Below, one piece after another: positions 1-5,581 of a stretch of 14,008 bases of DNA. The first letter of the stretch is position 1, and every line of letters begins with the position of its first letter. The notes under the pieces are model-generated. The model searched no databases and was not told where the DNA came from. It was given only the letters and a program-made list of their open reading frames with translations. The stretch comes from Clostridiales bacterium UBA1763 (GTDB lineage: Bacteria > Bacillota > Clostridia > Oscillospirales > Oscillospiraceae). The DNA lies in the NCBI GenBank assembly GCA_002314685.1, contig DCHB01000059.1, positions 1-14,008 of the forward strand, read 5' to 3'. Made by a program: the position numbers and the translations under genes.

Positions 1-93
1 ACCACCGGCACCTGCGCAATGCATCAGCGTCTGCTCACCGAGGCTATCAAGAGAGCCCGCCAGATCGCTCTCCTGCCTTACGTAACTGACTAA
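1..93 (+). CDS. rpsR: Ribosomal protein bS18, C-terminal part (5' truncated by window)
   Basis: Frame 1 is open from the window edge to TAA at 91-93 and gives the last 30 residues of small-subunit ribosomal protein bS18. The stretch ITEAIKRARQ-like (here LTEAIKRARQIALLPY) is the conserved C-terminus of S18, which packs on 16S rRNA beside S6 in the platform. The start and the usual upstream rpsF and ssb genes are outside the window. A strong hairpin terminator follows 11 bases after the stop, so this is the end of its operon. GC content and codon use look like the housekeeping genes further right, not like the AT-rich gene next to it. The identification is confident because this C-terminal signature is nearly invariant. 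Confidence 0.93.
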   Translation, partial: TTGTCAMHQRLLTEAIKRARQIALLPYVTD

Positions 94-104
94 AATGTAA
101 AATT

Positions 105-137
105 AAGACCGTTTACTGTTGTAAGCGGTCTTTTTTA
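105..137 (+). terminator. Intrinsic terminator of rpsR operon
   Basis: A 12-bp stem (105-116 with 121-132, one G-T pair, loop TGTT) runs into a T tract at 131-136. It lies just after the rpsR stop and before the end of the opposing glycosyltransferase gene. The A-rich left flank could also let it serve the minus-strand gene. Confidence 0.88.
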
Positions 138-143
138 TTTATA

Positions 144-965
144 TTACATAGCTGCAAGTAGCAAATACTTTACAAGTATCTTCAGTTCATAAAATTTTCC
201 ATGTCTTAGAAAAGATAAACACTGTCTTATGTTTTTCTTTGTAAAGCACCCATTACTCCACGGTTTGTTTTCTCCGATAAAATGTATAACTGAAATATCT
301 TTAAAATTTATTCCCTCTTTATTTACTAACACGCGAACATCCGAAAAAAAGCAATTGTATCTTTCAGGCAGTTGCAATTCTTCGTGTTTTTCCCAGTCTT
401 TATACGCTTCTTGAAATACGTCCTGATCTCCTATATTGTATCCTTCATTAAATCTTCGATACATTGCTGGCTTTATGCTGTCCATTAGTGTGTTATATAG
501 CTTGATTCTCGGCTCAATCACCATGAGACCTGAATTAAGTTTGACCCATTCAGGTACAGCGCAATGACCCGCAACTACCGCAGAATAATCGGGTTTCTCA
601 AATAAATGATCTATGTTGTTCGTGATTAGCATATCACTATCTAACAATAATATCTTATCAAATTCCTCACAGCTTGCAACACTTAATTTGAAAAATGTAT
701 TAAACCAATAATGATCTTTGAAATGAATCTCTTTCGGATATTCAACAATGACATCCTTTTTTACAACCATTTTGCAATGTTTGTCTAGAATTCTGTTTCT
801 TTTCAATTTACTTCGCAAGCTTATTTCCATGCTTTGCGGAACAAGTATTACAAGATCATGTTTGCTCCTTACAAGCTTTAATGAACGTTTTAGAGCTTTT
901 ACTCCCGGTATATATTTATCATTTGTCAGCACCGTCATGAATACACGCTTATCATTATATTTCAT
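144..965 (-). CDS. GT8-type glycosyltransferase (glycogenin/LgtC-like fold)
   Basis: A 273-residue soluble protein that most resembles retaining glycosyltransferases of family GT8, which transfer a sugar from a nucleotide-sugar donor. Visible signs are an N-terminal beta strand (VFMTVLTND, residues 8-16), the metal-binding DxD in LLLDSDMLI (D109-S-D111), an acceptor-side NSGLMVIEP (144-152), a GDQDVF box (179-184), and a late H-F-I-G-E-N-K-P-W (228-236), all in GT8 order. There is no signal peptide and no clear membrane span, although the C-terminus is basic and hydrophobic. ATG at 965 is preceded by AGGAAGG (977-983), spaced a little far, and by a good promoter. The gene is markedly more AT-rich than its neighbours and stands alone between terminators, so horizontal acquisition is likely. 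The acceptor (glycan or protein) cannot be told from sequence. Confidence 0.8.
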   Translation of the reverse strand: MKYNDKRVFMTVLTNDKYIPGVKALKRSLKLVRSKHDLVILVPQSMEISLRSKLKRNRILDKHCKMVVKKDVIVEYPKEIHFKDHYWFNTFFKLSVASCEEFDKILLLDSDMLITNNIDHLFEKPDYSAVVAGHCAVPEWVKLNSGLMVIEPRIKLYNTLMDSIKPAMYRRFNEGYNIGDQDVFQEAYKDWEKHEELQLPERYNCFFSDVRVLVNKEGINFKDISVIHFIGENKPWSNGCFTKKNIRQCLSFLRHGKFYELKILVKYLLLAAM

Positions 966-1046
966 AATACATTTTTCCTTCCTGCAAATTTAATTCTCTT
1001 TTATACTGCATAATAACGCTCTCATCTAATGTCTATATGTTTAATT

Positions 1047-1075
1047 ATTATACAGTAACAACAGCACAAAATCAA
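1047..1075 (-). promoter_or_regulatory. Sigma-A-type promoter for the GT8 gene
   Basis: On the minus strand TTGATT (1070-1075) is separated by 17 bases from a perfect TATAAT (1047-1052). The predicted start lies near 1040, giving a leader of about 75 bases to the ATG at 965. Confidence 0.65.
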
Positions 1076-1115
1076 TGGATGCTTGAATCAATTGCCCAAC
1101 AATGCACTTGGCTAT

Positions 1116-1166
1116 TTGGCAAAAAGCGGGCGGAACACTCTTGATGAATGTCCGCCCGCTTTTTTA
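1116..1166 (-). terminator. Terminator of spmA-spmB-sigG block, possibly bidirectional
   Basis: A 14-bp arm (1121-1134) pairs with 1151-1164: AGCGGGCGGA against TCCGCCCGCT, with A runs and T runs on the outside. On the minus strand it ends in TTTTT right after the sigG stop, and the sigG TAA lies in the hairpin base. The symmetric A/T flanks mean it could also stop plus-strand transcription. Confidence 0.85.
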
Positions 1167-1937
1167 TTGTATTTCCTTTTTAATTCTGTCGATTGCGTTT
1201 TTTTCGAGGCGTGATACCTGCGCCTGACTTATGCCTATCTCGCGGGCGACCTCCATTTGAGTTTTGCCGCTGTAATAGCGCATTGACAGTATCTGCTTTT
1301 CCCTTTCCGTCAGCTTCTCCACCGCCTCGCCGAGAGCAAGCTGTTCGAGCCAGTGCTCGTCCGTGTTGCGGCTGTCGCCTATCTGGTCCATTACGCAGAC
1401 ATTTTCGCCGCTGTCGGTATAAACGGGCTCGTACAGTGAGACGGGCTCGCATATAGCATCGAGCGCAAACACGACATCCGACCTATTTAGCTCAAGCTCC
1501 CTTGCAATTTGCTCAATGTCGGGCTCTCTGCCGAGCTCCGAGGTCAGTCTCTCCTTGACCTGCAGTACCTTATACGCCGTATCGCGCATTGAACGCGACA
1601 CGCGCACCGCGCTGTGGTCACGCAGAAATCTTCTGAGCTCACCCGAAATCATCGGCACGCCATAGGTGGAAAACTGCACGTTCTGACTCAAATCGAAGCA
1701 GTCAATCGCCTTTATTAGCCCGATGCACCCGACCTGAAACAGGTCGTCCATGCTCTCTCCCCTGCCCGAAAACTTTTGGATTACCGACAAAACGAGGCGC
1801 AGATTTCCCGATATGAGCTTTTCGCGTGCGCTCTCATCGCCCGACTGAGCAAGCTCTAAAAGCCTGCGCATCTCGGCATTTTTCAAGACGGGCAGCTTCG
1901 ATGTATTTACGCCGCACAGCTCAACCTTGCCCTGCAT
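1164..1937 (-). CDS. sigG: RNA polymerase sporulation-specific sigma factor sigma-G
   Basis: A 257-residue sigma-70 family protein that directs RNA polymerase to late forespore genes after engulfment. The N-terminus KVELCGVNTSKLPVLKN (4-20) is the signature of sigma-G rather than sigma-F. Region 2 contains NLRLVLSVIQKF (45-56) and DDLFQVGCIGLIKAID (64-79); region 3 has SRSMRDTAYK (114-123); region 4 carries the helix-turn-helix GKTQMEVAREIGISQAQVSRLEK (224-246; core GISQAQVSRLE). Length equals the Bacillus protein to within a few residues. The ATG at 1937 has SD AGGAG nine bases upstream, but that SD sits in a hairpin loop (separate entry). It follows spmB directly. In Bacillus sigG lies behind spoIIGA-sigE, so this neighbourhood differs. 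Confidence 0.95.
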   Translation of the reverse strand: MQGKVELCGVNTSKLPVLKNAEMRRLLELAQSGDESAREKLISGNLRLVLSVIQKFSGRGESMDDLFQVGCIGLIKAIDCFDLSQNVQFSTYGVPMISGELRRFLRDHSAVRVSRSMRDTAYKVLQVKERLTSELGREPDIEQIARELELNRSDVVFALDAICEPVSLYEPVYTDSGENVCVMDQIGDSRNTDEHWLEQLALGEAVEKLTEREKQILSMRYYSGKTQMEVAREIGISQAQVSRLEKNAIDRIKKEIQ

Positions 1938-1962
1938 AGCATCACTCTCCTAAGTGATGCTA
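1937..1962 (-). promoter_or_regulatory. Hairpin that encloses the sigG ribosome-binding site
   Basis: A perfect 10-bp inverted repeat, TAGCATCACT and AGTGATGCTA on the minus strand (1953-1962 and 1937-1946), encloses a 6-base loop TAGGAG that contains the Shine-Dalgarno. The 3' arm ends on the A of the sigG ATG. In a transcript that starts upstream, the SD would be held in the loop and the start codon edge in the stem, which should lower translation. The reverse complement arms were checked base by base. Confidence 0.85.
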
Positions 1963-1990
1963 TTATTTCCCGACGCTTTTCAATTTATCC
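1961..1990 (-). promoter_or_regulatory. Candidate sigma-F promoter for sigG
   Basis: On the minus strand GGATA (1986-1990), 15 bases, then GGAAATAATA (1961-1970). This matches the sigma-F pattern as I recall it (GYWTA, about 15, GGNNANAHTR) with one mismatch at -35 and none at -10. Transcription would start near 1953-1956, inside or past the 5' arm of the hairpin at 1937-1962. The -35 overlaps the spmB stop codon. Confidence 0.6.
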
Positions 1991-2506
1991 CCAAAGCAGG
2001 CGACATATCCACGCGGAGGAAATAAATACCGCGGCATCCGCGCACAGTGCCGCGGGGACTGTCCAGCGTGTTTTCTTTATTTTTGCCGCGCCGAAATATA
2101 CCGCAATAACATAAAACGTCGTCTCGCTCGAGCCGAGCATTACAGCCGCGGTGCGTCCCGTGAGCGAGTCGGCACCGCAGCTTTTGATTATTTCCGCCGC
2201 CGCCGCGGTTGCCGTGCCGCCGCTAACAGGCCGCAAAAGCGCGAGCGATGCCGTCTGCGGCGGAATGCCGAGCAGGCTCAGCACGGGAGATAAGATCTCC
2301 GCCGCTTTGTCAAGCGCACCAGAAGCTCTGAGCATATACACCGCGGGAAACAGCACGACAAGCACGGGGAACATATCCCGCACGGTTTTAAGCCCCTCTA
2401 TCGCACCGTCAAGCAGTGCGGGGAATATTTCAGTGCCCTTCACGGCGGCACTTATGCCCGTCAGTGCCATTATCATCGGCACGGCGAGGCTAATGAGCAC
2501 ACTCAT
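1985..2506 (-). CDS. spmB: Spore maturation protein B
   Basis: A 173-residue integral membrane protein of the SpmB family, of the nucleoside-recognition (Gate) domain type, which with SpmA is needed for normal spore core dehydration and heat resistance in Bacillus and Clostridium. Conserved blocks are SGALDKAAEIL, LALLRPVSGG and SSETTFYVIAVYFGAAKIKK, which match the Bacillus protein in order. Hydrophobic helices cover most of the chain. I chose ATG at 2506 because it aligns with the family start and overlaps the spmA stop as ATGA, with AAGGG seven bases upstream. An in-frame ATG at 2530 and GTG at 2575 exist but would extend far into spmA. sigG follows, and the candidate sigG -35 overlaps the spmB stop. 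Confidence 0.9.
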   Translation of the reverse strand: MSVLISLAVPMIMALTGISAAVKGTEIFPALLDGAIEGLKTVRDMFPVLVVLFPAVYMLRASGALDKAAEILSPVLSLLGIPPQTASLALLRPVSGGTATAAAAEIIKSCGADSLTGRTAAVMLGSSETTFYVIAVYFGAAKIKKTRWTVPAALCADAAVFISSAWICRLLWG

Positions 2507-3078
2507 CCCGCCGCCCTTGCAAACAGCCATGACGCTATAAGCCCCACCGCAACGGATATAAGCGAGCTTATCCACACGGCGGGCAGAATATCAAAGGGCG
2601 CGGATGCACCCTCCGCGGCACGGATAGCGGCAATATTGGTCGGCAAAAGCTGAATTGACGCCGTGTTGAGCACCGCAAATCTGCACAGCTCATTTGAAGC
2701 TCTGCCGTCATGCGACAGCCGCGCCATGCCCTTTGCCGCCTTTATGCCCATCGGCGTTGCCGCGTTGCCGAGTCCGAGAAGATTTGCGCTGACATTTGCC
2801 GAAAGCGGCTCGAGTATGCTCTCATACCGCGCCGCCTCGGGAAAAAGGAGCTTCAAAACGGGCTTTAGTGCCCTTGCGAGCGCCTGCGCGATCTTGCATC
2901 GGCGCATAAGCTCAATCACCGCACACCAAAGGCAAATTATCGCACCCGCCGATATGCAAAGCTCTGCCGCCGCCTGTGCGCCCTCAAGTGCGGCATTGCC
3001 AACCTCGACGGCGGTGCCGTTTGCACATGAAAACAAGATTGCCGTGCATATCATAGCCGTCCACAGTATGCCGAGCAC
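2503..3078 (-). CDS. spmA: Spore maturation protein A
   Basis: A 191-residue membrane protein of the SpmA family, partner of SpmB in spore maturation and core dehydration. The hallmark NLLGLGNAATPMGIKAAKGM is present near mid-protein, followed by a conserved AVLNTASIQLLPTNIAAIR; several hydrophobic helices are evident. The chosen start is GTG at 3078, because GGAGGTGG (3083-3090) lies four to five bases upstream and the protein then begins VLGILWTAMICTAIL, in line with the known family N-terminus. The frame is open further up to a TTG at 3150, but that codon has no ribosome site. The gene overlaps spmB by four bases (ATGA), which indicates translational coupling in one operon. Confidence 0.9.
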   Translation of the reverse strand: MLGILWTAMICTAILFSCANGTAVEVGNAALEGAQAAAELCISAGAIICLWCAVIELMRRCKIAQALARALKPVLKLLFPEAARYESILEPLSANVSANLLGLGNAATPMGIKAAKGMARLSHDGRASNELCRFAVLNTASIQLLPTNIAAIRAAEGASAPFDILPAVWISSLISVAVGLIASWLFARAAG

Positions 3079-3111
3079 AAGTCCACCTCCCGCCTGAAGC
3101 AAATTCCCTAA

Positions 3112-3137
3112 AGCATATTCGTCCGCGTGAAGCTTAT
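3112..3137 (-). promoter_or_regulatory. Weak candidate sigma-E-like promoter for spmAB
   Basis: On the minus strand an ATA element (3135-3137) lies 15 bases before AATATGCT (3112-3119), a partial match to a sigma-E -10 (CATACANT). It would give a leader of roughly 25-30 bases to the GTG of spmA. The match is poor and the call rests mainly on the expected mother-cell expression of spmAB. Confidence 0.25.
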
Positions 3138-3209
3138 GCTCAAATCTCAATTTTTTGTGCGTTTTTTACGAAATTTTCTAAAATATTTATGTTGTTCGAC
3201 GAATTATTC

Positions 3210-3237
3210 TTGACACTCTGTTCAATTTTGATATAAT
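3210..3237 (+). promoter_or_regulatory. Strong extended -10 sigma-A promoter for abrB-like gene
   Basis: TTGACA (3210-3215), 16 bases, TATAAT (3232-3237), with a TG one base before the -10 (3229-3230). Both hexamers are perfect. The predicted start near 3244 gives a 40-base leader. Confidence 0.85.
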
Positions 3238-3283
3238 TGTATTGCTTATTGGGGGATACATTATTTGAACGGAGGAAAGTCGT

Positions 3284-3529
3284 TTGAAGTCTACCGGTAT
3301 CGTGAGAAGAGTTGACGAGCTCGGCCGTATTGTTCTGCCTATCGAATTGCGCCGCACTTTGGACATCGCCGAAAAGGATGCACTTGAGATTTTTGTTGAG
3401 GGTGATAATATCGTCCTGCACAAGTACCATCCCGCCTGCATTTTCTGCGACAATACAAAGAACATTATTAACTACAAAGGCAAGAACATCTGTCCTGACT
3501 GCATTAAAAAGCTGAAGGAGAAAATATAA
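3284..3529 (+). CDS. abrB: AbrB-type transition-state regulator with C-terminal zinc finger
   Basis: An 81-residue DNA-binding protein. Residues 1-47 (MKSTGIVRRVDELGRIVLPI and ELRRTLDIAEKDALEIFVEG, then DNIVLHKY) are almost the Bacillus AbrB swapped-hairpin domain, which dimerises and represses post-exponential genes. The C-terminal half does not resemble Bacillus AbrB: it is a compact CxxC-x14-CxxC unit (C52, C55, C70, C73) ending in lysines, which should bind zinc. The start is TTG at 3284, with GGAGG (3271-3275) eight bases upstream; no ATG alternative fits the family N-terminus. Its position opposite rsmI and the yabB-like gene matches the Bacillus chromosome. A strong promoter suggests high expression. 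Confidence 0.88.
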   Translation: MKSTGIVRRVDELGRIVLPIELRRTLDIAEKDALEIFVEGDNIVLHKYHPACIFCDNTKNIINYKGKNICPDCIKKLKEKI

Positions 3530-3547
3530 CCGACCTTATCAAAAAGT

Positions 3548-3588
3548 AATCCGCTGTTCCAAAACGGAAACAGCGGATTGTTTTTTTA
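3548..3588 (+). terminator. Bidirectional terminator between abrB and rsmI
   Basis: AATCCGCTGTT (from 3548) pairs with AACAGCGGATT (ending 3579), with a TTCC/GGAA extension and one bulged A. T7 follows at 3581-3587, and the complementary strand has a short T run at 3541-3545. It serves two convergent genes. Confidence 0.85.
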
Positions 3589-4413
3589 TTTGTTGATTGA
3601 TGCGTCGTACAGCTCATTTGCGGCAAAGCCCGTTTCGGATGCCGCCTTTTTGCACGCCGCCTTGTGTCCGAGCCCCTCGGCTCTGTATTTTTCTACAAGG
3701 CACAGTGCGTCCTCGAGGTCAAACTCGTTTTCAGGCTCGGGGGCACCGTCAATGACGAGCACAAACTCGCCCTTCGGCGGCTTTGCGGTAAAATGCTCAA
3801 TCGCACCGCCTAAGGTCGTGCGGACGGTCTCCTCGTGGATTTTCGTGAGCTCACGGCACAGCGATATTTTTCTGTCCGCGCCGAAGGTGTTTTTCATATC
3901 CTCGAGGGTACGCATAAGCTTGTGCGGTGCCTCATAGAATATCATTGTACGGCGCTCGTCCTTTAATGCCTCGAGATGCTCGCGGCGGCTTTTGTTTGAT
4001 GTTGAAAGAAAGCCCTCAAAGCAAAAGCGTCCCGTTGGCAGTGCCGACAGAGCTATCGCGGAAATAAGTGCCGAGGGACCGGGCACGGTTACGACCTCAA
4101 CGCCGTTTTCCGCACACATACGGACTATGTCCTCGCCCGGGTCGGATATTGCGGGCATACCCGCATCGGTGACAAGCGCACAGCTTTCACCCGCCGCAAT
4201 ACGCTCGAATATTTTTGCGCCCGAGGCATATTTATTGTGCTCAAAATAGCTCACCATGCTCTTGCGTATATCAAAATGGTTCAGCAGCTTCAGCGTAACA
4301 CGGGTATCCTCGGCGGCGATAAAATCGACCTCGTTCAAGGTCTCAATCGCGCGGGGCGAAAAATCGCCGAGGTTTCCTATCGGTGTTCCGACAAGATACA
4401 GCTTTCCACTCAT
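3586..4413 (-). CDS. rsmI: 16S rRNA 2'-O-ribose C1402 methyltransferase RsmI
   Basis: A 275-residue enzyme of the tetrapyrrole-methylase fold that uses SAM to methylate the ribose of C1402 in the 16S rRNA decoding centre. Diagnostic blocks are LYLVGTPIGNLGDFSPRAIETL near the N-terminus, IAAEDTRVTLKLLNHF, ALVTDAGMPAISDPGEDIV (core DAGMPAISDPG), and VTVPGPSALISAIALSALP with the GPSA loop. The length fits the family. ATG at 4413 has GGGAGG seven to eight bases upstream and shares one base with the stop of the upstream methyltransferase (TAATG), so the two are translationally coupled. This corresponds to Bacillus yabC beside yabB and abrB. Confidence 0.95.
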   Translation of the reverse strand: MSGKLYLVGTPIGNLGDFSPRAIETLNEVDFIAAEDTRVTLKLLNHFDIRKSMVSYFEHNKYASGAKIFERIAAGESCALVTDAGMPAISDPGEDIVRMCAENGVEVVTVPGPSALISAIALSALPTGRFCFEGFLSTSNKSRREHLEALKDERRTMIFYEAPHKLMRTLEDMKNTFGADRKISLCRELTKIHEETVRTTLGGAIEHFTAKPPKGEFVLVIDGAPEPENEFDLEDALCLVEKYRAEGLGHKAACKKAASETGFAANELYDASINK

Positions 4414-5135
4414 TATTCTGCCTCCCTGCGGTATATTTTCAATATTTCCTCACTCTCACTGCCGTCCTCGTTCCGTATGAACAGAGGCGGCAGAATTTTT
4501 ATGCCCGACGCACCGCCGCGACGTGCCGATATGAGCACGAGCGAGGGCTCCTTTTGCGTGCTGTGAGAAACGGTGCGCAGTTTTTTCGGCTCGAGCCCGT
4601 GCTGACGCAGGGAAAACAGTGCGTCGGTGAGGCGCTCCGCCCTGTGCACAAGGCAGAAATCTCCGCCCGTTTTGCAAAGATATTCCGCCGCCGCGCAAAT
4701 ATCGTCAAGTGTGCAGAGTGCTTCTGCCCTTGCCGCCGCGCGAGCCTTATCGGGGCTTACAGTCCCGCTTCCCTCGGTAAAATACGGCGGGTTTGAAACG
4801 ATGAGGTCAAACTCCCCCGACTTAAAATACTCCCTGCATCGGCGGATATCGCCCGCTATTATGCGGCTTTTTGACTCAAAGCCGTTTGCCGCAAGATTTT
4901 TCTCGGCGCACTGTGCCGCCTCGGGATTTATTTCAAGCCCCGTCATAAAAAGCCTCGGGCTTTTTTCAAGCAGTAACAGCGGCAGAATTCCCGAGCCGCA
5001 GCCGAGGTCGATGCCGTTTTTTCTGCCCGATGTATTTACAAAATCGGCAAGCAGAACAGAATCCGTGCCGAGCTTAAAATGCTCCGACTGAGAGAACACG
5101 GGTCCTCCCGTCCAGAGGCTTACAAATTCATTCAT
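4413..5135 (-). CDS. TrmN6/YabB-like tRNA1(Val) adenine-37 N6-methyltransferase
   Basis: A 240-residue class I SAM-dependent methyltransferase. Motif I is DLGCGSG (43-49), the acidic end of strand 2 is LEINPE (67-72), GDI at 95-97, and the catalytic N6-adenine motif NPPY is at 115-118. The N-terminal FKLGTDSVLLADFV and C-terminal EPSLVLI are typical of the YfiC/TrmN6/YabB group, which modifies A37 of tRNA1(Val) in E. coli; activity of the Gram-positive YabB relatives is less established. ATG at 5135 has GAGGA about six bases upstream. It is followed by rsmI with a one-base overlap. No separate promoter is visible, and the ferredoxin terminator lies just upstream, so expression may depend on read-through. 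Confidence 0.88.
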   Translation of the reverse strand: MNEFVSLWTGGPVFSQSEHFKLGTDSVLLADFVNTSGRKNGIDLGCGSGILPLLLLEKSPRLFMTGLEINPEAAQCAEKNLAANGFESKSRIIAGDIRRCREYFKSGEFDLIVSNPPYFTEGSGTVSPDKARAAARAEALCTLDDICAAAEYLCKTGGDFCLVHRAERLTDALFSLRQHGLEPKKLRTVSHSTQKEPSLVLISARRGGASGIKILPPLFIRNEDGSESEEILKIYRREAE

Positions 5136-5154
5136 AGTCAGTCCTCAGAGATAG

Positions 5155-5188
5155 AAAAAATCTGCGATATGCCTTTGCATACCGCAGA
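5155..5188 (-). terminator. Terminator of the ferredoxin gene
   Basis: On the minus strand a 12-bp stem (5177-5188 with 5161-5172, one G-T pair, loop AAAG) ends in six T (5155-5160). It lies between ferredoxin and the methyltransferase gene and probably attenuates rather than isolates the latter. Confidence 0.88.
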
Positions 5189-5202
5189 ATTTTCTCGGAG
5201 AA

Positions 5203-5385
5203 TTACTCCTCTTCCTCGGTGTTCTTGATAGCCTTAGCAGGGCACTGAGCCTTGCAGGAGCCGCAAGCCAGGCACTTCTCCTGGTCGATCTCGAAATGAG
5301 ACTCGCCCTCAAAGATAGCTTCAGCAGGGCACTGCTCTGCGCAGGAACCGCAAGCCAGGCACTCGTCAGTAATAACAAAAGCCAT
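5203..5385 (-). CDS. 2[4Fe-4S] ferredoxin, clostridial type
   Basis: A 60-residue electron carrier with two CxxCxxCxxxCP motifs: C9, C12, C15, C19-P and C38, C41, C44, C48-P. Each half repeats CLACGSC, the internal duplication typical of low-potential clostridial ferredoxins that serve pyruvate:ferredoxin oxidoreductase and hydrogenase-type enzymes. It ends in an acidic tail (NTEEEE). ATG at 5385 is preceded by GGAGGT at a seven-base gap; an upstream in-frame start at 5415 lacks support and would include the ribosome site. The gene is monocistronic, with its own promoter and a strong terminator. The physiological partner is not shown by the context. Confidence 0.95.
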   Translation of the reverse strand: MAFVITDECLACGSCAEQCPAEAIFEGESHFEIDQEKCLACGSCKAQCPAKAIKNTEEEE

Positions 5386-5429
5386 GATGTTACCTCCATA
5401 TGTATTCTTAAGCAATCACTTGCAAGAGC

Positions 5430-5457
5430 ATTGTAACACATAATAGAAAAATTGCAA
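5430..5457 (-). promoter_or_regulatory. Promoter of the ferredoxin gene
   Basis: On the minus strand TTGCAA (5452-5457), 16 bases, TACAAT (5430-5435), with a TG one base ahead of the -10. It gives a leader of about 40 bases. Confidence 0.6.
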
Positions 5458-5527
5458 ATGCTATTTTTCCGCTTTACATTTATTTCTTGCTCTTTTTGGC
5501 AATAATCCCGTATGCGGCCGCTTGATT

Positions 5528-5557
5528 TCGGCAGTTTCGGCGGCGAATTGGTATTAT
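5528..5557 (+). promoter_or_regulatory. Weak candidate promoter for clpC
   Basis: TCGGCA (5528-5533), 18 bases, TATTAT (5552-5557). The resulting leader would be short, with the ribosome site almost at the 5' end. I see no CtsR-type heptad repeat here. Confidence 0.3.
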
Positions 5558-5581
5558 ATTTTAGCAAGGGGGAATTTTACC

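Noticed and set aside
2151..2540. Plus-strand open frame across spmB
   Set aside because: Antisense shadow of a well-supported gene; low-complexity Ala/Ser product without a ribosome site.
3079..3150. N-terminal extension of spmA to TTG at 3150
   Set aside because: No ribosome site there; GTG at 3078 has GGAGGTGG and fits the family N-terminus.
3140..3430. Minus-strand frames over the abrB promoter and gene
   Set aside because: They oppose abrB and cross a perfect promoter; products have no recognisable features.
4627..5091. Plus-strand open frame of 154 codons across the TrmN6-like gene
   Set aside because: Opposite-strand shadow; the sense frame carries DLGCGSG and NPPY.
5522..5581. Upstream extension of clpC to 5522
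   Set aside because: The added 20 residues are not ClpC-like and include the ribosome site for the TTG at 5582.
5386..5581. CtsR or CIRCE operator before clpC
   Set aside because: No GGTCAAA-type tandem heptads and no CIRCE inverted repeat could be found.
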